Origin: Candidatus Helarchaeota archaeon
GTDB taxonomy: Archaea > Asgardarchaeota > Lokiarchaeia > Helarchaeales > RDOG01
NCBI GenBank assembly: GCA_019058315.1
Contig: JAHPZH010000002.1
Coordinates: 1,339,726-1,403,725 of the forward strand
Direction: 5' to 3'
Length of the DNA stretch: 64,000 nucleotides
The position numbers and the translations under genes are program-made. Shown one piece after another: positions 27,699 through 35,376 of the stretch; position 1 is the stretch's first letter; each line of letters begins with the position of its first letter. The notes under the pieces are model-generated. The model worked only from the letters and a program-made list of their open reading frames with translations. It searched no databases and was not told the origin of the DNA.

Positions 27699-27949
27699 TC
27701 TTTCTCCTCCTTTATTTCAATGTGGATTGCGTCTTGTGAACACGCCTCTAAACACACACCGCAACCATCGCAAAGGTCGGGATTTTCGATAACTGCATGC
27801 CCATTTTTAATTACAATAATAAGATCTTTCTCACCCTTTTCGATAGCTTGCGCATTAATAGGACATGCGGTGTGACAGTCCCCACATCCGGTGCATTTCC
27901 GAAGTAAGATAATTGGTTTATAAATTCGGATTATTTCTGTCTCCGACAT
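27695..27949 (-). CDS. 2[4Fe-4S] ferredoxin, FwdG-like
   Basis: An 84-residue dicluster ferredoxin: CTGCGDCHTACPINAQ and CDGCGVCLEACSQDA. The spacer between the clusters (KDLIIVIKNGHAVIENPDL) is like that of FwdG/FmdG. The track starts at GTG 27958, but AGGTGATT just ahead favours the ATG at 27949. It overlaps the following polyferredoxin gene by 4 bp. The pair probably forms the electron-transfer arm of formylmethanofuran dehydrogenase, whose B and D subunits are encoded 1.6 kb away on the other strand. Confidence 0.82.
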   Translation of the reverse strand: MSETEIIRIYKPIILLRKCTGCGDCHTACPINAQAIEKGEKDLIIVIKNGHAVIENPDLCDGCGVCLEACSQDAIHIEIKEEKE

Positions 27950-28169
27950 AGTAATCACCTAAAATTTGACTCAATTAAACAATTTCAAATAATTATATAA
28001 TTATTTTTATTAGCTGTATTTTTCATTCATTTTAAAATAATAAAGATTTCTCTCTTTCCAATCTTAAAATAAGGAAAACGAATAGGACGTAGTCTTACTT
28101 CTAACCAGACCTCTTTTTTGATTTTTTCGCGTTATTTTAGTCTATTAAAAAAATAGAGAAATATTGATA

Positions 28170-28316
28170 TTAACCCGTATTCCAAGCTTCACTTTTTAAT
28201 AAATCTCTTACTGCTACCCTAATTGCTTCACTACGATTCGGATATCTTTTTTGCTGGACTAATTTCTCGAGGTCTTGAATATATGTATCTGGCAAATGTA
28301 GAGTTACTAATTTCAT
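28170..28316 (-). CDS. Ribbon-helix-helix (CopG/CdrS-like) DNA-binding protein
   Basis: This 48-residue ORF is too short for the track. Reading the minus strand from the ATG at 28316 gives KLVTLHLPDTYIQDLEKLV followed by KRYPNRSEAIRVAVRDLLKS, the classic ribbon-helix-helix layout: one beta strand that contacts DNA as a dimer, then two helices with the PNRSEAIR-x-A-x-RDLL signature. It follows an AAAGGCGAT sequence. The signature resembles the short archaeal regulators of the CdrS type, but the target is unknown. It sits between the two ferredoxin loci, so it could regulate fwd genes, which is speculative. Confidence 0.85.
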   Translation of the reverse strand: MKLVTLHLPDTYIQDLEKLVQQKRYPNRSEAIRVAVRDLLKSEAWNTG

Positions 28317-28553
28317 TCATATCGCCTTTTTCTAATTGCATTATTATCTTAATTCTGTATTACTGACAGACTTTTTCTTATATTTTTGTAAGGAATATCC
28401 GGATATCATCGAAATAATTTATGCCTTTTCTATATACATTAGAATTTTAAGAAATGAAAACATTAAAATAAAAAATTTTCATGTTTATTTAGAATCTAAC
28501 TATAAAATGGTTATTGCAAAGAGGAAATTTTTGTAATATCAAGAGGTTATGAC

Positions 28554-28808
28554 TTGTCGACATTTGAGATTAAAGTAGATAATAGTAAATGCACTGGCTG
28601 CTCTCTTTGCATAAATACATGTCCAATTAACCTCGAAATTGAACCTCAGTTAAAATATGGTGAATCACCTAAAACAGACAAAGTAATCTTCAGATTAATC
28701 AACGGGAAATGTAGAGTCCTAAATCCCCAATTATGTGAAAATAAACAGTTTAAGTGTAACCTTTGTGAAGTGATTTGTACAGGTAAAGCTATAACTCTTA
28801 TTACATAA
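28554..28808 (+). CDS. Ferredoxin-like protein with one atypical cluster motif
   Basis: An 84-residue protein starting at TTG (LSTFEIKVDNSK) after AGAGGTTATGAC. The first cluster motif is normal (CTGCSLCINTCPINLE). The second reads LCENKQFKCNLCEVICTGKAI, with five residues inserted between the first and second cysteines. The spacer KVIFRLINGKCRVLNPQL resembles FwdG-type ferredoxins, and the gene lies upstream of fwdDB on the same strand. A related role in formylmethanofuran chemistry is likely. The odd second motif may alter cluster binding. Confidence 0.75.
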   Translation: MSTFEIKVDNSKCTGCSLCINTCPINLEIEPQLKYGESPKTDKVIFRLINGKCRVLNPQLCENKQFKCNLCEVICTGKAITLIT

Positions 28809-28942
28809 TTAAAAATTTTATATAAACCTAAAAATAGTAATTGTGGTTTTAAACTGCTATTAAGTTAATTAAAATTAATTGTTTTTTTTTTAAATTTAAT
28901 TAAAAATTAATCTGATATTTTAGATAGTTTTATTAAGCGAAG

Positions 28943-28955
28943 TTTTTAATATAAA
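28943..28955 (+). promoter_or_regulatory. Putative TATA box for the gene at 29002
   Basis: The sequence TTTTTAATATAAA lies about 50 bp before the start codon, preceded by a purine-bearing GCGAAG that could serve as a BRE. Position and composition fit an archaeal promoter, but AT-rich surroundings make this tentative. Confidence 0.3.
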
Positions 28956-29001
28956 GTTACAACTCAGAAAAATATTTGATAATTGAATGGAGGTATGGTT
29001 T

Positions 29002-29277
29002 ATGGCTTCTAAAGCAGCAGTTGTTGCTCTTTCATGGGTAGCTTTCGGATGCATCGCACTAGGTATGGCTCTAACAGCAGTTGGAAATATGATGAACAGA
29101 AACCGAATTGACGATGTTATATTTTTCCAGTTTTGGATAAGCTATTTTATTGGATTTATTTTGCTATTATCAATGCCAGGTGCTCCTTTGGTTTCATTGG
29201 GATTATTTGTTTTAGGTGCTGGGCTTGTAATCTTACTAGTTGGGGCAATATTAGCTAGTACATCAGAGTCGATTTAA
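29002..29277 (+). CDS. Small membrane protein, three predicted helices
   Basis: The track starts at 28987, but GGAGGT within that segment is a ribosome-binding site for the ATG at 29002 (ASKAAVVALSWV). The resulting 91 residues form about three hydrophobic helices: ALSWVAFGCIALGMALTAVG, FQFWISYFIGFILLLSM and GLFVLGAGLVILLVGAIL. A short polar loop (NMMNRNRIDDV) separates the first two. No family is recognised. It lies between a ferredoxin gene and fwdD on the same strand and has a T-rich stretch after its stop. Confidence 0.7.
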   Translation: MASKAAVVALSWVAFGCIALGMALTAVGNMMNRNRIDDVIFFQFWISYFIGFILLLSMPGAPLVSLGLFVLGAGLVILLVGAILASTSESI

Positions 29278-29288
29278 AAAAAGCAATA

Positions 29289-29304
29289 TTCTTTTTTTTT
29301 TATT
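29289..29304 (+). terminator. Poly-T terminator
   Basis: A run of ten T residues inside ATTCTTTTTTTTTTATTTC begins about 14 bp after the stop of the small membrane protein gene. Archaeal transcription commonly ends at such T-tracts without a hairpin. Confidence 0.45.
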
Positions 29305-29547
29305 TCTTAAAAAAATAGTTAAATTTTATATTTAATTAGTATATTTATCTATTTTTTATTCGATTTCATTTGTATCTTTATAATCTTATTTTTTATTATT
29401 GGGATTAATTTTTAAAATATACAATCGTATAAAAAAATTGACAAAAAATTAAAAAGAAAATTCGTAAATTGGATATTAATTTATAGTTTTAACCCAATGA
29501 CCAAAAAATTTGAGTTTGGGTTTAAAAATCATTTTGGAGTTTATAAT

Positions 29548-29937
29548 ATGCTTGATGTAATCTTAATGTCGGGCAGAACAATAAATCAAGGCAGATCTCT
29601 AGAAGGTGGTAAACTTGGTGATGAAGCAATCATTGCCACCGGTTCAGTTTTCATGGATCAAGAAGATATGAAAGCTATGAAAATTTTAACGGGAACTTTA
29701 GTAAAAGTAAAGACCGAATTTGGGGAAATAGTTGTTCGTGCTCGAACTAGTCCTGAACAACCTCACAAAGGTATTATTTTTATCCCTATGGGGATTTATG
29801 CTAATGCTGTAATAGATCCAGAAACAAATTCTACAGGAATGCCGACATTTAAAGGAATAAAAGCAACTGTAGAGCGAGTTGTTGGGGAAAAAGTTTTAAC
29901 CCCTGCTGAGATTATTGCAAATTATAAAGCGGAGTGA
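29548..29937 (+). CDS. fwdD: Formylmethanofuran dehydrogenase subunit D
   Basis: FwdD is the molybdopterin-dinucleotide-binding C-terminal part of the tungsten/molybdenum formate-dehydrogenase-like unit of formylmethanofuran dehydrogenase. Family features are LMSGRTINQGRSLEGGKLGDE near the start, LTGTLVKVKTEFGEIVVRA, and IFIPMGIYANAVIDPETNSTGMP. The track begins at 29497, but the family start and a GGAG 8 bp upstream favour the ATG at 29548, giving 129 residues. The gene abuts fwdB, forming a fwdDB operon. FwdA and FwdC are not in the window. Confidence 0.88.
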   Translation: MLDVILMSGRTINQGRSLEGGKLGDEAIIATGSVFMDQEDMKAMKILTGTLVKVKTEFGEIVVRARTSPEQPHKGIIFIPMGIYANAVIDPETNSTGMPTFKGIKATVERVVGEKVLTPAEIIANYKAE

Positions 29938-29942
29938 GTAAA

Positions 29943-31253
29943 ATGGCTGAAAAAATCATATCCGATGTGACTTGTGCCTTTTGTGGTGCATTGTGTGATG
30001 ATTTAGAAGTAGTAATTAAGGATAATAAGATTATAGAAACTCGAAATGCTTGCACGATAAGTACAGCAAAATTATTTGCATGTAATAATTGGGAACACCG
30101 TATTACCAAACCATCTGAAAGGGTAAATGGAGAAATCAAAGAAATTAAGCTTGAAGAAGCCATAAATAAAACAGCTAAAATTTTAGTCGATGCAGAAAGA
30201 CCGCTCCTGTATGGGTGGGCCAACACTGACAATGTTGCCATTGGTCTAGGTGTTGAGCTTGCGGAATTAGTTGGTGGAGTTTTTGACAATACTGCTACGG
30301 TATGTCATGGACCAAGTATTTTAGCAGAACAAGATGTAGGTGTTTCGACTACAACTCTTGGAGATGTAAAAAGTAGAGCCGATATGATTCTATTCTGGGG
30401 TTGCAACCCTATGGCAGCTCATCCAAGACATTTAGCACGTTATTCCATTTTTCCCCGTGGATTTTTTAGAGATAAAGGAGTCAAAGAAAGAGAAATGATT
30501 GTCATTGATCCACGATATACCGATACAGCTAAAATTGCAGATAAATTTATAAAAGTCGAGCCCAACAAAGATTATGAATTAATGAGTGCAATTAGAGCTG
30601 TCTTAAACGGATTAGAACTAAAAGAGGAAGTAATCGCTGGGGTAACTAAAGAAGATATTATTGAACTTGCTGAAAAACTTAAAAAATGTAGTTTTGGAAT
30701 AATTTTCTTCGGATTAGGACTTACTATGAGTAGTGCAAAGCATAGAAATATAGATATTGCTATTTCTCTTACTAGACAATTAAATAAATATACCAAATGG
30801 CTTATTATGCCAATGCGGGGACATTGGAATGTAACAGGCTCCAATACTGTTCCAACATGGCATATTGGGTATCCATTTTGTATTGATTTTTCATTAGGTT
30901 ATCCACGATATGGTCCTGGAGAATATTCTTCAAATGATCTATTATATAAAGGGGAATGCGATGCAGCATTAGTTGTAGCCTCAGATCCTGCTGGAAATTT
31001 CCCAAAAAAGTCCGTTAAGAACCTTGCAAAAATCCCTGTAGTAACTATTGACCCTCATCATACTCCAACAACTGAATTAGCACAAATTCTAATTCCCGCA
31101 GCAGTAGTTGGAATAGAAACAAGTGGTACTGGGTATCGTATGGATCATGTTCCACTTCATTTGAAAAAGTTGATTGAACCCCCTGAAGGAAATCTACCAG
31201 ATGCTGAAATTCTGCGAAAAATCATAGATGCAGTTAAAAAACTGCAAAAATAA
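29943..31253 (+). CDS. fwdB: Formylmethanofuran dehydrogenase subunit B
   Basis: FwdB is the catalytic W/Mo-bis-pterin subunit that reduces CO2 to formate at the start of the archaeal C1 branch. The N-terminal [4Fe-4S] ligands CAFCGALC plus a later Cys (LFACNNWE) are present. The metal-ligand region VCHGPS (Cys at about residue 121) carries Cys rather than selenocysteine. FWGCNPMAAHPRHLARYS and GHWNVTGSN are also family blocks. The track's GTG start at 29934 overlaps fwdD; GGAGTGA before the ATG at 29943 makes that ATG more likely. Length about 436 is normal. Confidence 0.9.
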   Translation: MAEKIISDVTCAFCGALCDDLEVVIKDNKIIETRNACTISTAKLFACNNWEHRITKPSERVNGEIKEIKLEEAINKTAKILVDAERPLLYGWANTDNVAIGLGVELAELVGGVFDNTATVCHGPSILAEQDVGVSTTTLGDVKSRADMILFWGCNPMAAHPRHLARYSIFPRGFFRDKGVKEREMIVIDPRYTDTAKIADKFIKVEPNKDYELMSAIRAVLNGLELKEEVIAGVTKEDIIELAEKLKKCSFGIIFFGLGLTMSSAKHRNIDIAISLTRQLNKYTKWLIMPMRGHWNVTGSNTVPTWHIGYPFCIDFSLGYPRYGPGEYSSNDLLYKGECDAALVVASDPAGNFPKKSVKNLAKIPVVTIDPHHTPTTELAQILIPAAVVGIETSGTGYRMDHVPLHLKKLIEPPEGNLPDAEILRKIIDAVKKLQK

Positions 31254-31315
31254 ATCTTATAAACTCAAATTTCTCTATCTTTTTATTGAATTATAAATAA
31301 ATAGTGTTAGAATTA

Positions 31316-32092
31316 TTATGATTGATATTTCTCTATAAATTTCTTTGTTCCTATTTTTTTCTCCGTAGTTCCTGCTGCATTAATTTCTGATGCTTCGTTT
31401 TCTATAATCATTCCATCTTTTAATGTGGAATCTTGACATTTTTTAAAACAAGCTTTAATCATTGACATTGTAGGAGGGTTTTTTTTCGATAAAGTCGTAG
31501 CAAAGTCTAGTCCTTCTTTATACATTTCCTCTTTTGTCTCAAATGTTTTAGTAACCAAACCAAATTTATCAGCTAACTCCCATTTAATATGTTCACCGGT
31601 CATTAAAATATATCTTGCATCAGAATCACGACAAATTTTTGTAGTAATTGTCATACCTCCATGTGTTGGAAACATAAAATTATAGTTAATTTCTGGAAGA
31701 CAAAAGGCAACATCTTTTAGAACAAATCTAAAATCACATGCAAAGGGTACGAGACAACCAATCCCTATGGCATATTTTTGAACCAAACAAATTGTTGGTA
31801 TGGTCATATAATATATGAGTCTAATGAACTCTTGTCCAACACTTCTATAAATATTCAAAACTTCCATGCCTGAACTCATTTCTTTTAAATGAAATCCTGC
31901 GGAAAATGTGTCTCCATTTGCTTGAATAAGTAGCGCACGAATATTCGAGTCATTTTTGACTTTAAGTAGAGCATCTCGAAGCGCTACGACTTGTTCTTTA
32001 TCGAATAAATTCATTTTTCCGTTATTGAGCGTAATTCGAGCAACTTTACGAATTTTTTCATAAATTACTTTTTCAGAACTTTTTTCACTCAT
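31316..32092 (-). CDS. Divergent crotonase (enoyl-CoA hydratase/isomerase) family protein
   Basis: A crotonase-fold protein of about 258 residues starting at ATG 32092 (the track's GTG at 32101 is less likely). The oxyanion segments are weakly conserved: GDTFSAGFHLKEM and YAIGIGCLVPFACDF. By eye-alignment the first catalytic Glu is kept (CLPEINYNF), but the second position has Arg/Tyr (SDARYILMTG). That pattern departs from hydratases, so a different acyl-CoA reaction such as isomerisation, hydrolysis or ring chemistry is possible. It ends 62 bp from fwdB in a convergent arrangement. Confidence 0.78.
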   Translation of the reverse strand: MSEKSSEKVIYEKIRKVARITLNNGKMNLFDKEQVVALRDALLKVKNDSNIRALLIQANGDTFSAGFHLKEMSSGMEVLNIYRSVGQEFIRLIYYMTIPTICLVQKYAIGIGCLVPFACDFRFVLKDVAFCLPEINYNFMFPTHGGMTITTKICRDSDARYILMTGEHIKWELADKFGLVTKTFETKEEMYKEGLDFATTLSKKNPPTMSMIKACFKKCQDSTLKDGMIIENEASEINAAGTTEKKIGTKKFIEKYQS

Positions 32093-32194
32093 AATTTTCA
32101 CTTCAATAGGTAAAATAATATTAATTATAAATAAAGAAACAGTAATTTAATTCTAATTTTAAATTTTTTTAATAACTAGAAATGAGGTTTGTTT

Positions 32195-32752
32195 TTGGCA
32201 AGAGAATACTACATGATGATTGAATTACGAGAACACGCAGAACCAATAACACAAGACGAACTTGATAGTATTCTTGAAAAACATTATGAATTTATAAATT
32301 CGGGTGGAGCTGGGGGTAGATGGGAAACATTTGTAACTGAACCCGATCTAAAAAAGGGATTAATTCTTGGAGTCTATGTTGGGGCTAAAGGTTCTAATGG
32401 TGAACAATTAAAATTAAGCCACAAAAATCTCGAAAAAGTAAATTTAGAAAACATATTCTTACAATATGGGGATTTAGTCGGTGTTCTTTGCAGAAAACAA
32501 AGTTTAAAAGATAGTAGTCTTGAAGGAAGCTTACTTACGGATTCAGACTTTTCAGGATCTAATTTTGAAAATGCAAATTTAACTAATGCAGATTTCTCAA
32601 GATCTAGAATGGTTCATTGTAACTTTAAAAATGCCAATCTCACTGGAACAGACCTTGAAGATGTAGATTTAACAGGTTCTGACCTTCGTGGCGCAATGAT
32701 TGATGGTACTAGTTTTAAGAATACAATAATGAAAGATATTTTAAAGGATTAA
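32195..32752 (+). CDS. Pentapeptide-repeat protein
   Basis: The track starts at TTG 32189; TTG 32195 (LAREYYMMIELRE), after an ATGAGG sequence, is at least as likely. About 185 residues. The C-terminal half consists of pentapeptide repeats of A(D/N)LXX type: DSSLEGSLLTDSDFSGSNF, ENANLTNADFSRSRM, NANLTGTDLEDVDLTGSDLRGAMIDG. These build a right-handed quadrilateral beta-helix. The N-terminal ~70 residues are unrelated (ITQDELDSILEKHYEFI). Such proteins often bind partners; no function is assigned. It converges on lplA. Confidence 0.8.
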   Translation: MAREYYMMIELREHAEPITQDELDSILEKHYEFINSGGAGGRWETFVTEPDLKKGLILGVYVGAKGSNGEQLKLSHKNLEKVNLENIFLQYGDLVGVLCRKQSLKDSSLEGSLLTDSDFSGSNFENANLTNADFSRSRMVHCNFKNANLTGTDLEDVDLTGSDLRGAMIDGTSFKNTIMKDILKD

Positions 32753-32786
32753 ATAGAGAAATTTTATTTTTAATTGGACAAATTGA

Positions 32787-33803
32787 TTAAACATTTGCTC
32801 GTTCAAAAAATTTTATTAATTCTTCTTGTAACTGAGCAAATTTTGGATATTTAACCTTAATTTTGTAAATATTCATCCCGACTAAATTTTTAATATCTTT
32901 ATCATGATTTGAAATCTTAATTTTATTAATAATTTCATCTACTATTAGAAAATCAGCTTGAAATTGCGTATAATGAATTATACAAGTTCCTTTTTTAATT
33001 TTTATAAAATTACGAAATACATTATTTGCATCCCTTTTTCTAAAATTCCATGTTTTTTGGCGATACTCATTTTCAATCTCTTTCAAAGCCTCTATTTCCG
33101 AATCTTTAAGGTCATCTTCAACTAATTTAGTTTTCAAAGTGGTTTCATAAGCGTTTTTCAATCCTGATATTGCTTCATCAACAGCTATTTGACGATTTAA
33201 CTCTTTATTGAGTGTTGTAATATTTTTTTCTAATTGGTTTTCCACTAAATCTTTAAATTTATTGCTAGGAACGTTTAAAATTTTGGAAAATTTTTCATAA
33301 TCAAAATCTAGAAGTATATTACCAACCATTACGCCTGCATTTTCAATCGAAACTGCGCCATTTCCTGAAATTTTTTTGTTATTTATTTGAATTTCATTAA
33401 AAACTATTTTGGAATTCAGATTTAAATCCTTTAAGAATTGGTTTGGCCCTTTTAGAGCAATTGAGTATAAATTTTTAATAGGCGATGGGAATCCAAATCC
33501 GTTAAGAATTACATTATAAAATACTTGATCTTTTTCTAAAAGGACTAGTCCTCCCCCTGCCAATCGTCTTACTAATGCAATTTTATTTTTTCCACAAAAA
33601 TCTAAATTTACTTCTTGATAAAAATTCTGATGATATCCACAACTTATTGAACTTTTATTTGTTGTAGTTAAAAGAATAATATTAGTTTGTGGAGTCTTGG
33701 AAATTTCCAAAGCTAACGCATGATATATAGCTTGAACTCGAATAGGTTCTAAATTCTTTAATATAACTAAACGCCACTTTGCTTTTTCAGAAAGCATTTT
33801 CAA
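32787..33803 (-). CDS. lplA: Lipoate-protein ligase A family protein
   Basis: A 338-residue member of the biotin/lipoate ligase superfamily, predicted to attach lipoate to the GcvH-like LbpA encoded just upstream in the same orientation (65 bp). The lipoate-binding motif appears as RRLAGGGLVLLEKDQVFYNV and the conserved lysine region as NNKKISGNGAVSIENAGVMVG. The C-terminal ~100 residues (KTWNFRKRDANNVF onwards) resemble the accessory LplB-like domain. The start is TTG 33803 or ATG 33797. Lipoate ligases are regularly linked to lbpA in sHdr sulfur-oxidation clusters, which supports a dedicated role here rather than general glycine-cleavage maturation. Confidence 0.87.
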   Translation of the reverse strand: MKMLSEKAKWRLVILKNLEPIRVQAIYHALALEISKTPQTNIILLTTTNKSSISCGYHQNFYQEVNLDFCGKNKIALVRRLAGGGLVLLEKDQVFYNVILNGFGFPSPIKNLYSIALKGPNQFLKDLNLNSKIVFNEIQINNKKISGNGAVSIENAGVMVGNILLDFDYEKFSKILNVPSNKFKDLVENQLEKNITTLNKELNRQIAVDEAISGLKNAYETTLKTKLVEDDLKDSEIEALKEIENEYRQKTWNFRKRDANNVFRNFIKIKKGTCIIHYTQFQADFLIVDEIINKIKISNHDKDIKNLVGMNIYKIKVKYPKFAQLQEELIKFFERANV

Positions 33804-33868
33804 GTCAGATTATTTTTTTTAAATTAGTACAAAATTTTAAAAAATAAAAAAAAAGCGATAGTTTTTAG

Positions 33869-34297
33869 TTATTCTTTTTTGACATTTTTGGCAATTTCTT
33901 CTTTTACCCAAGCTTGAAAATCCGGATTGTTCACTCGAAATAAATCATTTAACTCATCTTTATTATCTGGTTTTATTTTACAAATCCAACCTTCACCATA
34001 GGGTGAACTATTCATAATAGTTGCATCATCATCAAGTTCTTCATTTGCTTCTGTAACTATGCCATTGACTGGGCCATAAATTCTACCTACCCATTTTCCA
34101 GATTCAAGACTTGCGAATGGTTTTCCTTTTTTAACTTTTGTATCCTCATCCGGGAGTTCTACATAAATAAACTCCCCTGCAAGCTGTTGGGCATAATCGG
34201 TTACACCTAAAGTTAAAACATCTCCATCATCTCTTACCCAAAAATGATGCTCTGTATAATAAAGATCGTCTGGAAAATCAAATTCATCAATTTTCAT
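33869..34297 (-). CDS. lbpA: GcvH-like lipoate-binding protein (LbpA-type)
   Basis: A 142-residue lipoyl carrier protein. I use the ATG at 34297 because GGAGGAGAAGTA lies just upstream; the track's longer start at 34318 overlaps the previous gene more. The hammerhead fold is recognisable (TEHHFWVRDDGDVLTLGVTDYAQQ) with the lipoylation site SLESGKWVGRIYGP, predicted lipoyl-Lys at residue 68. The GKWVG signature is like LbpA proteins of sulfur oxidisers; glycine-cleavage GcvH normally has ES(V/C)KA. No gcvP or gcvT is nearby. It is clustered with TusBCD-like genes and lipoate ligase, pointing to a sulfur-carrying lipoyl cofactor. Confidence 0.85.
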   Translation of the reverse strand: MKIDEFDFPDDLYYTEHHFWVRDDGDVLTLGVTDYAQQLAGEFIYVELPDEDTKVKKGKPFASLESGKWVGRIYGPVNGIVTEANEELDDDATIMNSSPYGEGWICKIKPDNKDELNDLFRVNNPDFQAWVKEEIAKNVKKE

Positions 34298-34308
34298 TAC
34301 TTCTCCTC

Positions 34309-34608
34309 CTACATACATGATACAATTTTATTTTCAACTACTAAATCTACAAATCCATCATAATCTATGAGCTTAACATAATCATTGAGATCTTTTATAG
34401 CTCGTGCTTCTAAGTCTGCTTTTAAAGCATAGACCGCAATTCCATTTTTTTTAAATTTATCTATAATGTCTTCTGTAACTATTCCTTTTTTCGCTGCAAT
34501 TACTGCATCTTCGATTAATATAACTTTTGAATCACTTGCTTTTTTTAAATTTGAGCACTGTTCCAAATCTCTCGTATTTAAGGGGGATTTACCCATTACA
34601 TATAACAT
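34309..34608 (-). CDS. dsrH: DsrH/TusB-like protein
   Basis: A 99-residue protein preceded by a strong GAGGTGATAAA site. The hydrophobic strand-rich pattern (ESKVILIEDAVIAAKKG-like, here SKVILIEDAVIAAKKGI) and AVYALKADLEARAIKD match TusB/DsrH, the smallest subunit of the alpha2-beta2-gamma2 TusBCD/DsrEFH sulfur-relay complex. It is 9 bp downstream of the TusC-like gene. TusB does not usually carry the active cysteine. The identification rests on the three-gene context as well as the sequence. Confidence 0.75.
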   Translation of the reverse strand: MLYVMGKSPLNTRDLEQCSNLKKASDSKVILIEDAVIAAKKGIVTEDIIDKFKKNGIAVYALKADLEARAIKDLNDYVKLIDYDGFVDLVVENKIVSCM

Positions 34609-34617
34609 TTTATCACC

Positions 34618-34977
34618 TCAAAACGGAATTATATGATCGAATTGGCTTAAAACTTTTTCAAAATTATCTGGTGTGCACACTTGAGCATCGATTGTTAATT
34701 GATCCACTGTAATATTACGCTCTTTGAGAGATTGTCCGCATACATAGAACTTTTCGATATCCATCTCTTTCAAATCGGGTAATACTTGTCCCAATGCTTT
34801 CATTTCTATTGCATCAGGTTTCTGATCCTTTAATGCAACAAAAACTCCATCATGTATAAATAAGACTTCAACATCTACTTCAAATGAAGCAAGCCCCATA
34901 ATAGCCCTAATTGCTTCTGCTGCATATACCGTTCCATAAGGGGATTTTCTTATCATAATCAGTACTTTTTTTGGCAT
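34618..34977 (-). CDS. dsrF: DsrF/TusC-like protein
   Basis: A 119-residue member of the DsrE/F superfamily: KKVLIMIRKSPYGTVYAAEAIRAIMGL opens the fold, EVLFIHDGVFVALKDQK follows, and KFYVCGQSLKERNI corresponds to the segment equivalent to the active loop. It would form the centre of a DsrEFH (TusBCD) hexamer. It is 3 bp downstream of the DsrE/TusD gene and 9 bp upstream of the TusB gene, so the three are co-transcribed and likely co-assembled. Confidence 0.8.
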   Translation of the reverse strand: MPKKVLIMIRKSPYGTVYAAEAIRAIMGLASFEVDVEVLFIHDGVFVALKDQKPDAIEMKALGQVLPDLKEMDIEKFYVCGQSLKERNITVDQLTIDAQVCTPDNFEKVLSQFDHIIPF

Positions 34978-34980
34978 ACT

Positions 34981-35349
34981 TTAACCTCCAAATGTAATAA
35001 ATCTGTCAGACTCCTCTACAAAATCAGCTAATTTTCCTAAACCAACAATTTTCGTATTTTCTATTGCTGCATCTTTTGTTAAACCTCTGAATTTAGAGCA
35101 CGCCACACAAGCATAGACTTTAACACCTTGAGCTCCAATTTCCGAAAACATTTTTGCAATATTTCTTTCCCCAGGTGGAACAATCTTCTTATTAATATTA
35201 TTTACTCCATCTGTGTAAAAGAAGACCCCTGTTATTTCATGACCTTTTTTAAGAGCTGCTTTAATGAAATGATATGCAGTATCACTTGCTTGATGCTGAT
35301 AAGGACCCGTTAATACCATTATTCCTATTTTCATTTTTTTCATTTCCAT
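34981..35349 (-). CDS. dsrE: DsrE/TusD-like sulfur carrier protein
   Basis: A 122-residue sulfur-relay protein. The N-terminal KIGIMVLTGPYQHQASDTAYHFIKAALKKG and the middle GVFFYTDGV are typical of DsrE/TusD. The active-site region reads YACVACSKFRGL (Cys81 and Cys84); in TusD and DsrE the cysteine at this position bears the persulfide. Two in-frame ATGs near the start (MEMKKMKIG) are alternatives. It is the first of the DsrE-DsrF-DsrH-LbpA-LplA series and follows the Lrp regulator gene by 27 bp. Confidence 0.85.
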   Translation of the reverse strand: MEMKKMKIGIMVLTGPYQHQASDTAYHFIKAALKKGHEITGVFFYTDGVNNINKKIVPPGERNIAKMFSEIGAQGVKVYACVACSKFRGLTKDAAIENTKIVGLGKLADFVEESDRFITFGG

Positions 35350-35376
35350 AAGTTTGTTATTTTTTCAATTTTTAAT

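Noticed and set aside
28336-28536. Plus-strand ORF of 66 aa
   Set aside because: It has no ribosome-binding site, hydrophobic random-like sequence and no family pattern.
33869-34297. GcvH of the glycine cleavage system
   Set aside because: No gcvP, gcvT or lpd is nearby and the lipoyl site SLESGKWVGRIYGP, together with DsrEFH, lipoate ligase and Hdr neighbours, favours LbpA.
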